From contig JAKSAU010000714.1 of assembly GCA_022361535.1 (NCBI GenBank), positions 1 to 12,306 of the forward strand: a DNA stretch of 12,306 nt. Reading direction: 5' to 3'. Positions within the stretch are counted from its first letter, which is position 1; each line of letters opens with the position of its first letter. The notes below the pieces were generated by a model. It made no database searches. It saw nothing but the letters and a program-made list of their open reading frames with translations, and had not been told where the DNA came from. This document shows, one piece after another, positions 1-7,686 of this stretch. Made by a program: the position numbers and the translations under genes. Origin of the DNA: Desulfobacterales bacterium (lineage in GTDB: Bacteria; Desulfobacterota; Desulfobacteria; Desulfobacterales; Desulfobacteraceae).

Positions 1-630
1 TCTACCCAGGCAGTTAATTTAAAAATGCATCAAACCAGAAAATATACAGATATCGATAACTGGAACAGAGTAATCAAGGACTATGATCTTAAAATCAATT
101 TCGGCCATTACGGGGGAACTGAATTTTTAATGGACAAACCCGACCCACGGCATCCCAAGGCGCCGAAGTTTTCAAAAGAATGCCGGAAAAAAATCCAGGC
201 ATTAATGAAAAAATATAATAAAGACGGTAAAAAACGAATCTTTGCAGATTGTTCTGCCCACAGCCCTATGGATGGCAATTTTGAACCCTATATCCAGCAG
301 ATCAATGAAGATCTGAATCAAGACCATTTATTGCTCATGTACGGTACAGACCTGCCAGTAGTTACCATAAACACCCTCAACAATGACTATATCCAGGCAT
401 ACGATGATGGCATTTCAGATGAGAAAGCAAAGAACAGATTTTTTATGTCCAATGCTCTTGCCTTTCTTTTTGAAGATGGGAAAATACCAAAAACCCGTAC
501 TGATTTCCTAATTAACGCTTATGGTGAAAAAGGTGTGGGAAAGGATCCAAAGGACATTTCAAACGTGTCATGGGTAAAATCAGATGACCAGGGAGAGAGT
601 TTTCATGTTGCACCTAAGTACCTGAAATAA
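1..630 (+). CDS. Amidohydrolase-2 family metal-dependent hydrolase, C-terminal part (5' end outside the window)
   Basis: The reading frame is open from base 1 to a TAA at 628-630, giving 209 residues. An ATG at 25 has no ribosome binding site and codons upstream of it are open, so I read this as the tail of a longer gene. The family folds as a TIM barrel and hydrolyses or decarboxylates small substrates with metal help. Two late landmarks are visible: the INFGHYGG strand, about 22 residues after the ATG at 25, with a His typical of the metal site, and LLMYGTDLPVV, whose Asp fits the conserved catalytic Asp of the last strand. Between them lies IFADCSAHS, another likely barrel strand. The segment after the last strand (ISDEKAKNRFFMSNALAFL) matches the usual helix where the family ends, and about 50 further residues follow it. 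The substrate cannot be told, and the N-terminal HxH metal motif is outside the window. Confidence 0.75.
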   Translation, partial: STQAVNLKMHQTRKYTDIDNWNRVIKDYDLKINFGHYGGTEFLMDKPDPRHPKAPKFSKECRKKIQALMKKYNKDGKKRIFADCSAHSPMDGNFEPYIQQINEDLNQDHLLLMYGTDLPVVTINTLNNDYIQAYDDGISDEKAKNRFFMSNALAFLFEDGKIPKTRTDFLINAYGEKGVGKDPKDISNVSWVKSDDQGESFHVAPKYLK

Positions 631-667
631 GATTGATATATAACACCCCGATTCAACCGAAAGCTAT

Positions 668-690
668 TTTTAAAAATTTCATTTTTAAAG
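668..690. terminator. AT-only hairpin downstream of the amidohydrolase gene
   Basis: Nine A-T pairs plus one G-T closing pair can form around the three-base loop TTC at 678-680, about 40 bp after the stop of the plus-strand gene. The stem has no G-C pair and no separate T tract, so it is at best a weak terminator. It lies between convergent genes, where one would be expected. The remaining 631-825 spacer shows nothing else convincing. Confidence 0.25.
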
Positions 691-825
691 TTATAAATTA
701 TGCAGGAATCTGTGGCCTCTAAATAGGCGGACAATTAGCTATTGAAAGATGTAGTCATTGGGATAAATAATCCTTTGACTTGTCTTCTCATGAAAGACAC
801 ATTATTCGGTATAATTTTACTAGGT

Positions 826-3549
826 TTACCCCCTCTCAATAGGAAGTCTAACTATAAAAGTAGCACCATTGCCTTGTTCGGAAATGACATCCATTTTACC
901 TTTATGGTTTTCAGTGATAATAAAATAAGAAACAGAGAGACCCAATCCAGTACCTATACCAACCGGTTTAGTAGTAAAGAAAGGATTAAACACCTTTGAG
1001 CGGGTATCCTCACTCATACCCGGCCCATTATCCTCTATTTCCATGCAGACCATTTCAGTTTCTTCTTCTTTGTAAATCCTAATGATAAATTTGGGAAATT
1101 GTGTTTTGGCAGTCTGCATTGCCTGTGCACCATTGCGGAGAATGTTCAGCAACACCTGCTGGATCTTTGCACCCTCACAATGGAGCATAGGGAGTCCATC
1201 AGCATATTGTTTTATTATCTCAATGGATTTAAAATCATATTGTTTTTTCAGATCATAGTCCGTAGCAGCCAGCTCCAGAATTTTATCCATAAGCTGATCC
1301 GGGTAATGTGATGAGATTTCGGCATCAGACTTTCTTGCAAAACTGAGCATGCTGCTAACTATATCTGCTGCACGGTTTCCGGAATCATTGATCGCATCAA
1401 GCATTCTGAAAATATCCCTTCTTTCCATATAGGACTTGATATCGTGCATGGTAATGCCAAGCTCTTCAGCCACTTTTATATTTGCAGGCATATTAATATT
1501 TCCAAGCCGGGACTTCATGACATTGGCATTTTGCATCATACCAGCCAAAGGATTATTTATTTCATGGGCCATACCTGCTGCCAGTCCGCCGACCGAGAGC
1601 ATTTTTTCACTCTGGACCATCATTTCTTCCATGTGTTTACGATCGGTGATGTCCAAAATAACGCCCTGATAATGGGTAATAACACCAGTTTCATCTCGTT
1701 TGACCCGGGTCCTGTCATCAACCCATCTGATTTGGCCCTTCTTGGTCAATATCCTATAGGATTTATGGTCAAAACCATGACACCCTTCAATGCCACTGTA
1801 TTCAACGACCTCTTGCATAACACGGCCCAGATCGTCATGATAGACGATGTCGGAATACCGTACCCTGCCGGACAAAAACTCTTCAGGTGTATAACCAAAC
1901 ACCTCTTCAATATTTTCGGAAACAAACTCAACAGGCCACCCTTGGGTATTTTTCCAGATAAAGGCCACCAGCGGACTTGCGCTAATGATGCCGTAAGCCT
2001 CATCCCGGCTTATTTCCGCCTGTTTTCGTTCATGGATATCGGAATGAGTACCCACAAACCGGATCGGATTACCATGATGATCATACCCCATTATTTTCCC
2101 TTTGCCCCTTATCCATATGTAGGATTCATCTTTACACCGGAATCGGAATTCCTGTTCAAAGGTAGCACTTTTCCCTGTGAGGTAGTCATCAATGGCCAGT
2201 TTTGTCCCTTCGATGTCGTCAGGGTGAACCCGTTTCTCCCATGATTCAAAGCAGGCGGGAAATTCTCCGGGTTTATATCCGGCCATTGTATAATATCGGT
2301 CGTCAAAAATGAGCTGGTCTGTTTCCAGGTTCCAGTCCCATACTCCATCATTAATGGCATACAAGGCTAAATCAAGTCGCTCCTGTTGTTTCCGGACAAT
2401 ATCATGTTGATCGGCAAGCCTGGAAAAGGCCCGGGAGATGAGTACACCGGCAGCAAGGATGACGGCAATGATAAAAAAACGCATGAACATATCCTGGGGA
2501 TCATGGACCGGAAAAAGAGCGTCTGATAACTTGGTTTCCTTATTTGACCAATAGTATTGAACCCCGGAATCAATCCCCCAAAAAATGAAAACAAGGCCGA
2601 TGGTCAGCGATAAAATATTTGTCGCCACCTTATGTTGAACCATGCTGGTTAAACCCACCGCCTGTCTCACGGCCGGGATTCGGGTCATAACATAAGCCGT
2701 AAGAATGAGCAGAGAGATAAAAATAAAGTAGGAAATCATCTTCAGTATGGTGGAAGTCTTGTCCCTGATATTAACCAGCCATTTGTCTTTATGTCTTGAG
2801 AATTGGGAATCGGGCTTGGATTTTCCAGTGGACAGGTACCTGGAAATAGGGGTCAACAGCCCCCCAGGGTCTCCTTTTCGGGTGCCCACAAACATGGAAA
2901 AGGGATTGAAAACAAGAGTGGAATTGATTTGTCTGGCCTGGCTGGTATCCACATACAAAGTAGCCAGCCGTTCCCCTACCGCTCCGTCATATTTTTTTTC
3001 GATAAGCCCTGAAATCAGTTTACTGTAATCAGGTACCTCCACGAATTCGCAACGAACTCCCAAATCTTTTATAATGCGGCTGAACACCGGATTGAACAGG
3101 GAGCTTCTAACCCATCCGATACGCTTTCCGTCGATGTTTTCAAGTGACAGGACAGGTCCGTTCCGAAGTGTATAAAGACATCCCCAGGTATCAAAAAACG
3201 AAGTCTCTGTAAAATCCATATATGTGGCCCGTTCCGGGGTATATCCCACCGGTACCATCAAATCAATGTCTTTTGTCTCTATGCTTTTAAGGCATTGATG
3301 TAGACTGCCTTTCACGAACTCAAGGGTCCACTGTTCTTTGCGGGCAACATCGGAGAGAAAGTCAACGGCAAGCCCCTGTATTTCTCCTTTTTCATCTGTA
3401 AACACAATGGGTTTTTTATCAAAAAAACCAACCCTGACCAATTTTCTGGCATGAACATTGACAGTGGTCGTAAGAATTATAATACAGCCGATGATGACAT
3501 ATAAAGCCATGCTGTAAGAAACGTTTAAGTATTCTTTTAGGATGATCAA
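826..3549 (-). CDS. Membrane sensor histidine kinase with periplasmic solute-binding (SBP type 3) domain and two PAS domains
   Basis: This is a 907-residue two-component sensor. A hydrophobic N-terminus (about 14-34, ending VHA-R) looks like a signal peptide or anchor. Residues 36-265 resemble a family 3 solute-binding domain (KLVRVGFFDKKP, then DLMVPVGYTPERATYMDFTE), presumably sensing a small ligand outside the membrane. Membrane segments follow near 268-289, 309-327 and 355-374. PAS/PAC domains cover about 388-512 and 515-640. The phosphoacceptor is His662 in GMAHEINNPLAG. The ATPase has an N box (NILRNGAQAM, about 802-811), G1 (DNGPGM, 840-845) and an F/G2 region (FFTTKPVGIGTGLGL). It lacks a receiver domain and no response regulator lies in the window. 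The DHp region is longer than usual, about 70 residues between the H box and SSMLSFARK. The chosen start is TTG at 3549; ATG at 3510 is a real alternative that still leaves a full signal segment. Neither start has a good ribosome binding site. Confidence 0.93.
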   Translation of the reverse strand: MIILKEYLNVSYSMALYVIIGCIIILTTTVNVHARKLVRVGFFDKKPIVFTDEKGEIQGLAVDFLSDVARKEQWTLEFVKGSLHQCLKSIETKDIDLMVPVGYTPERATYMDFTETSFFDTWGCLYTLRNGPVLSLENIDGKRIGWVRSSLFNPVFSRIIKDLGVRCEFVEVPDYSKLISGLIEKKYDGAVGERLATLYVDTSQARQINSTLVFNPFSMFVGTRKGDPGGLLTPISRYLSTGKSKPDSQFSRHKDKWLVNIRDKTSTILKMISYFIFISLLILTAYVMTRIPAVRQAVGLTSMVQHKVATNILSLTIGLVFIFWGIDSGVQYYWSNKETKLSDALFPVHDPQDMFMRFFIIAVILAAGVLISRAFSRLADQHDIVRKQQERLDLALYAINDGVWDWNLETDQLIFDDRYYTMAGYKPGEFPACFESWEKRVHPDDIEGTKLAIDDYLTGKSATFEQEFRFRCKDESYIWIRGKGKIMGYDHHGNPIRFVGTHSDIHERKQAEISRDEAYGIISASPLVAFIWKNTQGWPVEFVSENIEEVFGYTPEEFLSGRVRYSDIVYHDDLGRVMQEVVEYSGIEGCHGFDHKSYRILTKKGQIRWVDDRTRVKRDETGVITHYQGVILDITDRKHMEEMMVQSEKMLSVGGLAAGMAHEINNPLAGMMQNANVMKSRLGNINMPANIKVAEELGITMHDIKSYMERRDIFRMLDAINDSGNRAADIVSSMLSFARKSDAEISSHYPDQLMDKILELAATDYDLKKQYDFKSIEIIKQYADGLPMLHCEGAKIQQVLLNILRNGAQAMQTAKTQFPKFIIRIYKEEETEMVCMEIEDNGPGMSEDTRSKVFNPFFTTKPVGIGTGLGLSVSYFIITENHKGKMDVISEQGNGATFIVRLPIERG

Positions 3550-3595
3550 CTCTGTTTTAATCCAAGTTCATTAGGTTGTCTGCTTCATGGGGATA

Positions 3596-3619
3596 GAGCA
3601 CACTTGCTGAAGTGTTCTC
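3596..3619. promoter_or_regulatory. 24-bp imperfect palindrome upstream of the kinase gene (possible operator or leader hairpin)
   Basis: The arms GAGCACACTT and AAGTGTTCTC surround the four-base centre GCTG. Nine of ten positions pair, with a single C/T mismatch. It ends 46 bp before the TTG start at 3549. Size and position fit a dimeric regulator site or a leader hairpin of the kinase mRNA. The symmetry is seen directly; the function is inferred. Confidence 0.4.
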
Positions 3620-3921
3620 ATATAACAAAACTGAAGCTAAAACCAGAATTACCAGACAATCCTGAAAATAGCAAATTATCTTCTGCCCATGGCAACAACA
3701 TTAGATAAGGAGTGATCTTTCTCCCTAAATGGAAGAGCTTAACATTTCATCACTTTTCAAAATTAGTTAGGGCAAAAAACTCCTGCTTCAAAGCTGATGA
3801 TCAAAATAATTATGTATTCGGATAATATCCTTTCAAAATAAATAATACCAAAGTGAGCACTCTGTTATCATCTGTCGCTCACCTCGACTTCAAAACAAGC
3901 AGGACTTGAAAAAGTAATGTT

Positions 3922-3958
3922 GGTAGGATATTCAGAGGTGCGAATTAATATTCCTACC
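3922..3958. repeat. Inverted repeat with 11-bp arms
   Basis: The left arm GGTAGGATATT (3922-3932) pairs with AATATTCCTACC (3947-3958) apart from one bulged T, leaving a 14-base loop. It sits in the middle of the gene-free region, far from either start codon. It could be a hairpin in a small RNA, a relic of a repeat element or a weak terminator. No matching copy is visible elsewhere in the window. Confidence 0.45.
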
Positions 3959-4122
3959 TGTCATAGACGCTTGAACAAAAAAAATACATTCCATAAAGCT
4001 ATATGTTTTATTACAAAGTGCCTCGTCTGCTTCTCCATCACAAAGAAAAAGCGTCCTTGAGGTTGAACTTTGCGTGATTTTAAAATTAAATTTTCAAAGA
4101 TTTGAACCTATATTACAGTGTG

Positions 4123-4143
4123 GCCCGGGATGAAATCCCGGGC
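4123..4143 (-). terminator. Strong GC hairpin after the exported transglutaminase-like gene
   Basis: A perfect nine-base stem, GCCCGGGAT with ATCCCGGGC, closes a GAA loop. It begins 10 bases past the stop codon of the minus-strand gene 4154-5173, the usual place for a terminator. Reading on the minus strand, no run of T follows the stem. On the plus strand the flank is T-rich (TGTGTTGTTGTTAG). Termination may therefore be inefficient, or the hairpin may serve mainly for 3' end stability. Confidence 0.5.
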
Positions 4144-4153
4144 TGTGTTGTTG

Positions 4154-5173
4154 TTAGATTTGATCTGCTTTAAAAGAGACCTTGTATTCAAAGGACTTTG
4201 CATCAAAGTAGTTTAACATGTTTTTATCAACTTGAGCTGCCGGATACATAAAATAAGGCACCGACTCTTTGGCACCGTTGAGATTGACGCCCCTGGCATT
4301 CTTCTCAAGCACCACACGGAATAAGTTGTCTCCGCCCCAGAAGAATTTTCTCCATTCGTTAGTGTCCTTGTCCTTGAGTTCAAGCTTGTGCACCAGCATC
4401 ATTTTTCTTACATCTGCCGGGTCTACCATGACCCAGCCGGTACCGGGCAGGTAGAATTCCGCCCAGCAATGAAAACCGCTTGTGACGTCCCCGTCTTTGG
4501 GAGATGAAAGACGCAGCCCGTAAACATCACGGGCAGGAATACCTGCGGCCCTGGCCAGGGTAACAAATACAGCGGACAAGTCTGCGCATTTGCCGCCTCC
4601 ACCACACTGTTGCAGGGTTCTGCCGGGGAAGCCAAGTCCGCACCCTTTCACCTCAGGATCCCGGTAAGTATTTTCAACCACCCAGTCATAGACTGCCTGT
4701 GCTTTTTCAAGAGTGCTGTTTTTTCCCTGGACCGCTGTCTTTGCAATCTTTTTCATTTCAGGATTTTCAGATGGTATGAACTTTGTTGCTTCAAGATACG
4801 GGGTAACGATTTCAGGATAGTCTGCACCTGAAGCTGTTATCTTGGTATTGCGCCTGTCTTTCTGGCTGATGTGAAACTGCATGACACACTTGGGCTGTTC
4901 TGCAGGATTATCCCAGGTTGCATGAAGATAAAGGGCTTCTGAAGCAGGGTCCCGGTAAATTGCGCTTGTGTCAAAATTGCCGGTAACTGACATTTCCGAG
5001 ATGGTTTGAAAATCATCGCTTACCGGGTAAGGCAACCAAAGATCCACCTGATTTGTCTTTTTCTCAACCGTTGGAGTAATGGTAAATGTCAGGCGGCCAT
5101 CAGGTTGGGCAGCCGTGCAGACACCTGTAAAAAATAAAGACAGAACAACAAATAATATAGATAATCTTTTCAT
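4154..5173 (-). CDS. Exported transglutaminase-like (papain-fold) domain protein
   Basis: The 339-residue protein starts with a clear Sec signal peptide (MKRLSILFVVLSLFFTGVCTAA, cleavage near 21-22), so it acts in the periplasm. A beta-rich region of about 100 residues (LTFTITPTVEKKTNQVDLWLP) precedes a transglutaminase-like core at about 140-255. The triad is visible: Cys196 in GGGKCADLSAVFVTLARAAGIPAR, His235 in SGFHCWAEFYL and Asp251 in GWVMVDPAD. Family members cleave or cross-link peptides or amides, or act as proteases. The real substrate is unknown. A strong ribosome binding site (GAGGAGA, 5178-5184) fixes the ATG at 5173. The gene lies 174 bp downstream of a second transglutaminase-like gene on the same strand, so co-transcription is possible but not shown. 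The C-terminal 80 residues (FFWGGDNLFR onward) follow the core and look like a beta-rich extension. Confidence 0.88.
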   Translation of the reverse strand: MKRLSILFVVLSLFFTGVCTAAQPDGRLTFTITPTVEKKTNQVDLWLPYPVSDDFQTISEMSVTGNFDTSAIYRDPASEALYLHATWDNPAEQPKCVMQFHISQKDRRNTKITASGADYPEIVTPYLEATKFIPSENPEMKKIAKTAVQGKNSTLEKAQAVYDWVVENTYRDPEVKGCGLGFPGRTLQQCGGGGKCADLSAVFVTLARAAGIPARDVYGLRLSSPKDGDVTSGFHCWAEFYLPGTGWVMVDPADVRKMMLVHKLELKDKDTNEWRKFFWGGDNLFRVVLEKNARGVNLNGAKESVPYFMYPAAQVDKNMLNYFDAKSFEYKVSFKADQI

Positions 5174-5310
5174 GAATTCTCCTCAAAATTATGGTGTTAA
5201 AATGTACATTGTATTTGCACGGATCAAAGGGACCAGTACAATTGCAGGTACGGTATCTGAAGACTTCCTGACAATCAATTTCATAATTTTGATGGGTTTT
5301 CATAAAAAAC

Positions 5311-5325
5311 ATTGAGAATCTCAAT
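5311..5325. promoter_or_regulatory. 15-bp perfect palindrome between the two transglutaminase-like genes
   Basis: ATTGAGA and TCTCAAT flank a single A. The one-base centre is too short for an RNA loop, so a protein-binding site is more likely than a terminator. It lies 22 bp after the stop of the upstream minus-strand gene and about 138 bp before the start of the next. Chance occurrence in AT-rich DNA remains possible. Confidence 0.3.
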
Positions 5326-5347
5326 ACTTATATTAAGATCAGCATAT

Positions 5348-5995
5348 TCAGTTTGGAAACACACCTGTCTTTTTCCATATCCGTTTATTCATATAGCTGT
5401 TTATTCGCCTTGCCATAAATGTTGGAAGCTCGGTATTGCCTGCCTTGTTTTTTATTGTCTCATCAATATCTTCATGGATAACAGGCTCACCAACAATGCT
5501 TTCAGTATACAGTCGGCAGTCATCTTTTCCGTTCCAGTCAATTCCCCAGGCAACATTTTTTGGCACAAGGAATGTATCATATGTTTTTTGATCAAGAACC
5601 GGGTCAAGAATTGTCCACCGATCATTTAAAAACGCATGAACAAGGCAATGGTGATATGGAGAATTTGCAAGGTGATATAATTGTCCGATCAAAGGTTCAA
5701 TAAACTTTCTATGAACAGGCATGGTTCCAAATTGCGCCTCAATTTTATTGCACCGAAGCAATGTCACAAGAAGCGTGGATTTTCCCCAACAAATTCCATA
5801 TCCTCTTCTCAATATATCTGAGGCTTTTGTTTTATAAAGATCATATCCTGTAATGATATTATCGCGTACATAGTAAAAGGTCTTTTTTGCGATTTCAACG
5901 GGATCACTTGTTTCTTCACACAATTTTTCTGCCAGTTCCCGGATCGCGGGATGGTTGTAATCACAATAATGAGTTTCCTTCAAAGTTGTTTTCAT
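5348..5995 (-). CDS. Transglutaminase-like superfamily protein without signal peptide
   Basis: This 215-residue protein has a complete transglutaminase-like core. An N-terminal helix (NHPAIRELAEKLCEE) leads to the segment AKKTFYYVRDNI typical just before the catalytic cysteine. Cys69 sits in GYGICWGKSTLLVTLLRCNKIEAQ, His120 in HHCLVHAFL and Asp131 in WTILDPVLD. No export signal is seen, so it should be cytoplasmic. Such proteins are usually thiol hydrolases or transferases on peptides or small amides; nothing here names the substrate. It is much shorter than the exported relative downstream and shares little beyond the motifs, so a recent duplication is unlikely. The ATG at 5995 has AAGGA about eight bases upstream. 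It is transcribed divergently from the GlxA-type regulator gene, which is therefore its most likely regulator. Confidence 0.85.
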   Translation of the reverse strand: MKTTLKETHYCDYNHPAIRELAEKLCEETSDPVEIAKKTFYYVRDNIITGYDLYKTKASDILRRGYGICWGKSTLLVTLLRCNKIEAQFGTMPVHRKFIEPLIGQLYHLANSPYHHCLVHAFLNDRWTILDPVLDQKTYDTFLVPKNVAWGIDWNGKDDCRLYTESIVGEPVIHEDIDETIKNKAGNTELPTFMARRINSYMNKRIWKKTGVFPN

Positions 5996-6071
5996 TTTTT
6001 TATCCTTAAAAAATAGTGGGTTGTTAGAAAATCGTCCTATAGAACACTCACAAAGTCTAACCTTACGTTAT

Positions 6072-6116
6072 CACTTGACATTTTTTAAAAAAGTGGCAAA
6101 AACGATAAAAAAAGTG
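6072..6116. promoter_or_regulatory. AAGTG motif cluster between divergent genes (candidate operator of the GlxA-type regulator)
   Basis: The 151-bp spacer between the divergent starts at 5995 and 6147 contains A6GTG ending at 6095 and A7GTG ending at 6116, a direct repeat exactly 21 bp apart, or two helical turns. An inverted copy, CACTT, lies at 6072-6076. AraC-type regulators commonly bind direct half-sites at about this spacing. A TTGACA at 6075-6080 lacks a recognisable -10 at the right distance. The repeats are seen; the binding is inferred. Confidence 0.35.
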
Positions 6117-6132
6117 TTAATTGCGTCAATAT

Positions 6133-6137
6133 GGAGG
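6133..6137 (+). promoter_or_regulatory. Ribosome binding site that sets the start of the GlxA-type regulator
   Basis: GGAGG ends nine bases before ATG at 6147. The reading frame is open further upstream to a TTG at 6021, but that start has no ribosome binding site, its 42 extra residues do not resemble the family, and it would cover most of the divergent promoter region. The ATG is therefore chosen. Confidence 0.8.
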
Positions 6138-6146
6138 ACTGATTCT

Positions 6147-7118
6147 ATGATTACTGTTGCAATCCTTGCTTTAGATAATGTTTTACCTTCTTCTGTGATG
6201 GGAACTTTGGATGTGTTGTGTCAAACCGGTGCAACGTGGAATTATATCGCAGGAAAAGATGAAGTTGCCTATTTTGATGTTAAAATTGTCACCAAAGATG
6301 GAAAACCTGCAAAAAGTAAAAACCAGGCTGCAATACATCCGAATTGCTCAATAAAAGAATTGGACTCGGCAGATTTGATTATTATATCTTCATTTTCAGA
6401 TCATAAAACACTTGAAACCAGCGCTGAGACAATCGAATGGTTAAAAGAACAGAATAAGAAAGGGGCCACGATAGCGGCTATTTGCGCCGGGACATACATC
6501 CTTGCTGAGACAGGCCTTCTCAATGGAAAAACAGCCACAACTCATTGGGGGTTTGCAGATGACTTTAGAAAACAATATCCAAGAATCAATTTACATCCGG
6601 AAAAAATAATAACTGATGAAGGGAACTTGCTGTGTTCCGGTGGCTGTAATTCATATATTGATCTTTCGATATATCTGGTTGAAAAATACTGTGGCAAGGA
6701 GATTGCCCTTGAGAGTTCAAAGGCTATGCTGCATGATATTGGCCGAAGCTCCCAGGTGCCCTATAGTGTATTTCAATTTGCCAAAGACCATAATGATTCC
6801 AAGATAAAATCAATTCAACAATGGTTTGATCAAAACTACAACCAAGATGTAAATATGAAGCATATCGCAGAAAATTTCGGGTTGAGCCGCAGGGTTTTTG
6901 AGCGCAGATTTAAGGCGGCGACAGGAAACACCCCACTTCTGTATGTTCAGCGTTCCCGGGTTGAGATTGCAAAAAAACTTCTGGAAAAAGGCTCCAAGAC
7001 ATTCAGTGAGATTGCCTTTGCTGTTGGGTATGAAGATACAAGTTTTTTTAGAAAACTATTTAAGAAACATACAAACCTGCTTCCCAAAGAATACAAAGCT
7101 AAATTTAGTCGCCAATAG
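6147..7118 (+). CDS. GlxA-type transcriptional regulator (DJ-1/PfpI domain plus AraC HTH)
   Basis: The 323-residue protein begins MITVAILALDNVLPSSVMG, the usual first strand of the DJ-1/PfpI-like domain in GlxA regulators. That domain covers about 1-165 and includes IAAICAGTYILAETGLLNGKTATTHW, where Cys113 is at the nucleophile elbow. This domain normally binds a small metabolite rather than acting as an enzyme. Residues about 225-320 carry the two AraC-type helix-turn-helix motifs (HIAENFGLSRRVFERRFKAATG and FSEIAFAVGYEDTSFFRKLFKKH). GlxA relatives often regulate amine, amide or quaternary-ammonium catabolism, but the ligand here cannot be read from sequence. It diverges from the transglutaminase-like gene 5348-5995 across a shared 151-bp region with an AAGTG repeat, a typical arrangement for regulating that neighbour and itself. 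The length is normal for the family and all parts are intact. Confidence 0.93.
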   Translation: MITVAILALDNVLPSSVMGTLDVLCQTGATWNYIAGKDEVAYFDVKIVTKDGKPAKSKNQAAIHPNCSIKELDSADLIIISSFSDHKTLETSAETIEWLKEQNKKGATIAAICAGTYILAETGLLNGKTATTHWGFADDFRKQYPRINLHPEKIITDEGNLLCSGGCNSYIDLSIYLVEKYCGKEIALESSKAMLHDIGRSSQVPYSVFQFAKDHNDSKIKSIQQWFDQNYNQDVNMKHIAENFGLSRRVFERRFKAATGNTPLLYVQRSRVEIAKKLLEKGSKTFSEIAFAVGYEDTSFFRKLFKKHTNLLPKEYKAKFSRQ

Positions 7119-7198
7119 TGCCTGAAAACACAGATTCAAAAAAGGTGAACACAAAAGGAAACGTTTATTATTCTATAAGAGTTTGATATTGAGAGCCT

Positions 7199-7630
7199 AT
7201 GTTGAATACAACTTGCAGTACTTTAATAAAACTGGCAGCAATTGTTTGGTACACAGGCGTTGTTGTTTTAGTCTTTAAAAGCAGCAGCTTATTCTATTCA
7301 GCACTGGAAAAAGGGACAGATCCACTTCTTATTGTAATAGCGGTCTTATGTGGCATTGTGATAGGAAAAATTAAAGCAAAGTATCTATTTTCCAATATCT
7401 GCATAAAAAACATAAAACGAATCAATTTATTAGTAGAACCTAAACTGTGGCAATTTTACCGGAAAAGATTTTTCGTTTTTTTATTTTTAATGATTTCATT
7501 GGGCGAGTACTTATCAGCTGCAGCACAGGGTAAAGATTTAGCGATCATTGCACTGGCTGTTCTGGAGCTGTCAATTGGCCTCGCACTGTTTTTTAGTGGG
7601 CATTGTTTCTGGAAAAAACAAAAAAACTGA
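7199..7630 (+). CDS. Small membrane protein with four predicted helices, function unknown
   Basis: I do not recognise a named family. The 143 residues contain four hydrophobic stretches at about 8-27, 42-57, 90-108 and 113-134. A basic cytoplasmic-looking loop (IGKIKAKYLFSNICIKNIKRI, then FYRKRF) separates the first and second pairs, and the protein ends in KKQKN. By the positive-inside rule both pairs are hairpins whose ends face the cytoplasm. GEYLSAA before the last helix contains a Glu close to the membrane. The ATG at 7199 has GAGAG six to seven bases upstream. It is 80 bp after the regulator gene and 56 bp before the exported repeat protein, all on the plus strand, so a shared transcript is plausible. 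Transport, anchoring of the next gene product or a sensor role are all possible. Confidence 0.7.
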   Translation: MLNTTCSTLIKLAAIVWYTGVVVLVFKSSSLFYSALEKGTDPLLIVIAVLCGIVIGKIKAKYLFSNICIKNIKRINLLVEPKLWQFYRKRFFVFLFLMISLGEYLSAAAQGKDLAIIALAVLELSIGLALFFSGHCFWKKQKN

Positions 7631-7686
7631 TCTTCAAAAAAGTTATTCTATTTAACGCAACTTTCTAAGTTGACTTCAGGAGAAAA

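Larger units (their letters stand above)
3550..4153. other. 604-bp region without a recognisable gene
   Basis: No credible coding frame, tRNA or rRNA is seen here. Both flanking genes are on the minus strand, so the region holds the end of the 4154-5173 transcript and the promoter and leader of the kinase gene. Structured sequences inside are listed separately: a palindrome at 3596-3619, an inverted repeat at 3922-3958 and a GC hairpin at 4123-4143. A short palindrome GGATAATATCC (3820-3830) and widely spaced arms GTGAGC/GCTCAC near 3854-3883 are also present. No clear -35/-10 pair could be chosen. Confidence 0.5.

Noticed and set aside
781..799. Hairpin TGTCTT/AAGACA downstream of the kinase gene
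   Set aside because: Only six pairs and no T tract follow on the minus strand, so it is not supported as a terminator.
1444..2244. 266-codon plus-strand open frame
   Set aside because: It lies wholly antisense to the PAS and HisKA coding region of the sensor kinase, has no recognisable domain and no ribosome binding site.
3713..3777. Short frame MEELNISSLFKIS after an AAGGAG
   Set aside because: The AAGGAG is too far from the ATG and 13 codons show no similarity to anything; treated as chance.
6075..6110. TTGACA as a sigma-70 promoter of the regulator
   Set aside because: At 16-18 bp downstream only A-rich sequence without a TATAAT-like box is found, so the promoter is not called.
6021..6146. 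42-codon N-terminal extension of the GlxA-type regulator from TTG
   Set aside because: The GGAGG nine bases before ATG 6147 and the family-typical MITVAILALDN start make the shorter form much more likely.
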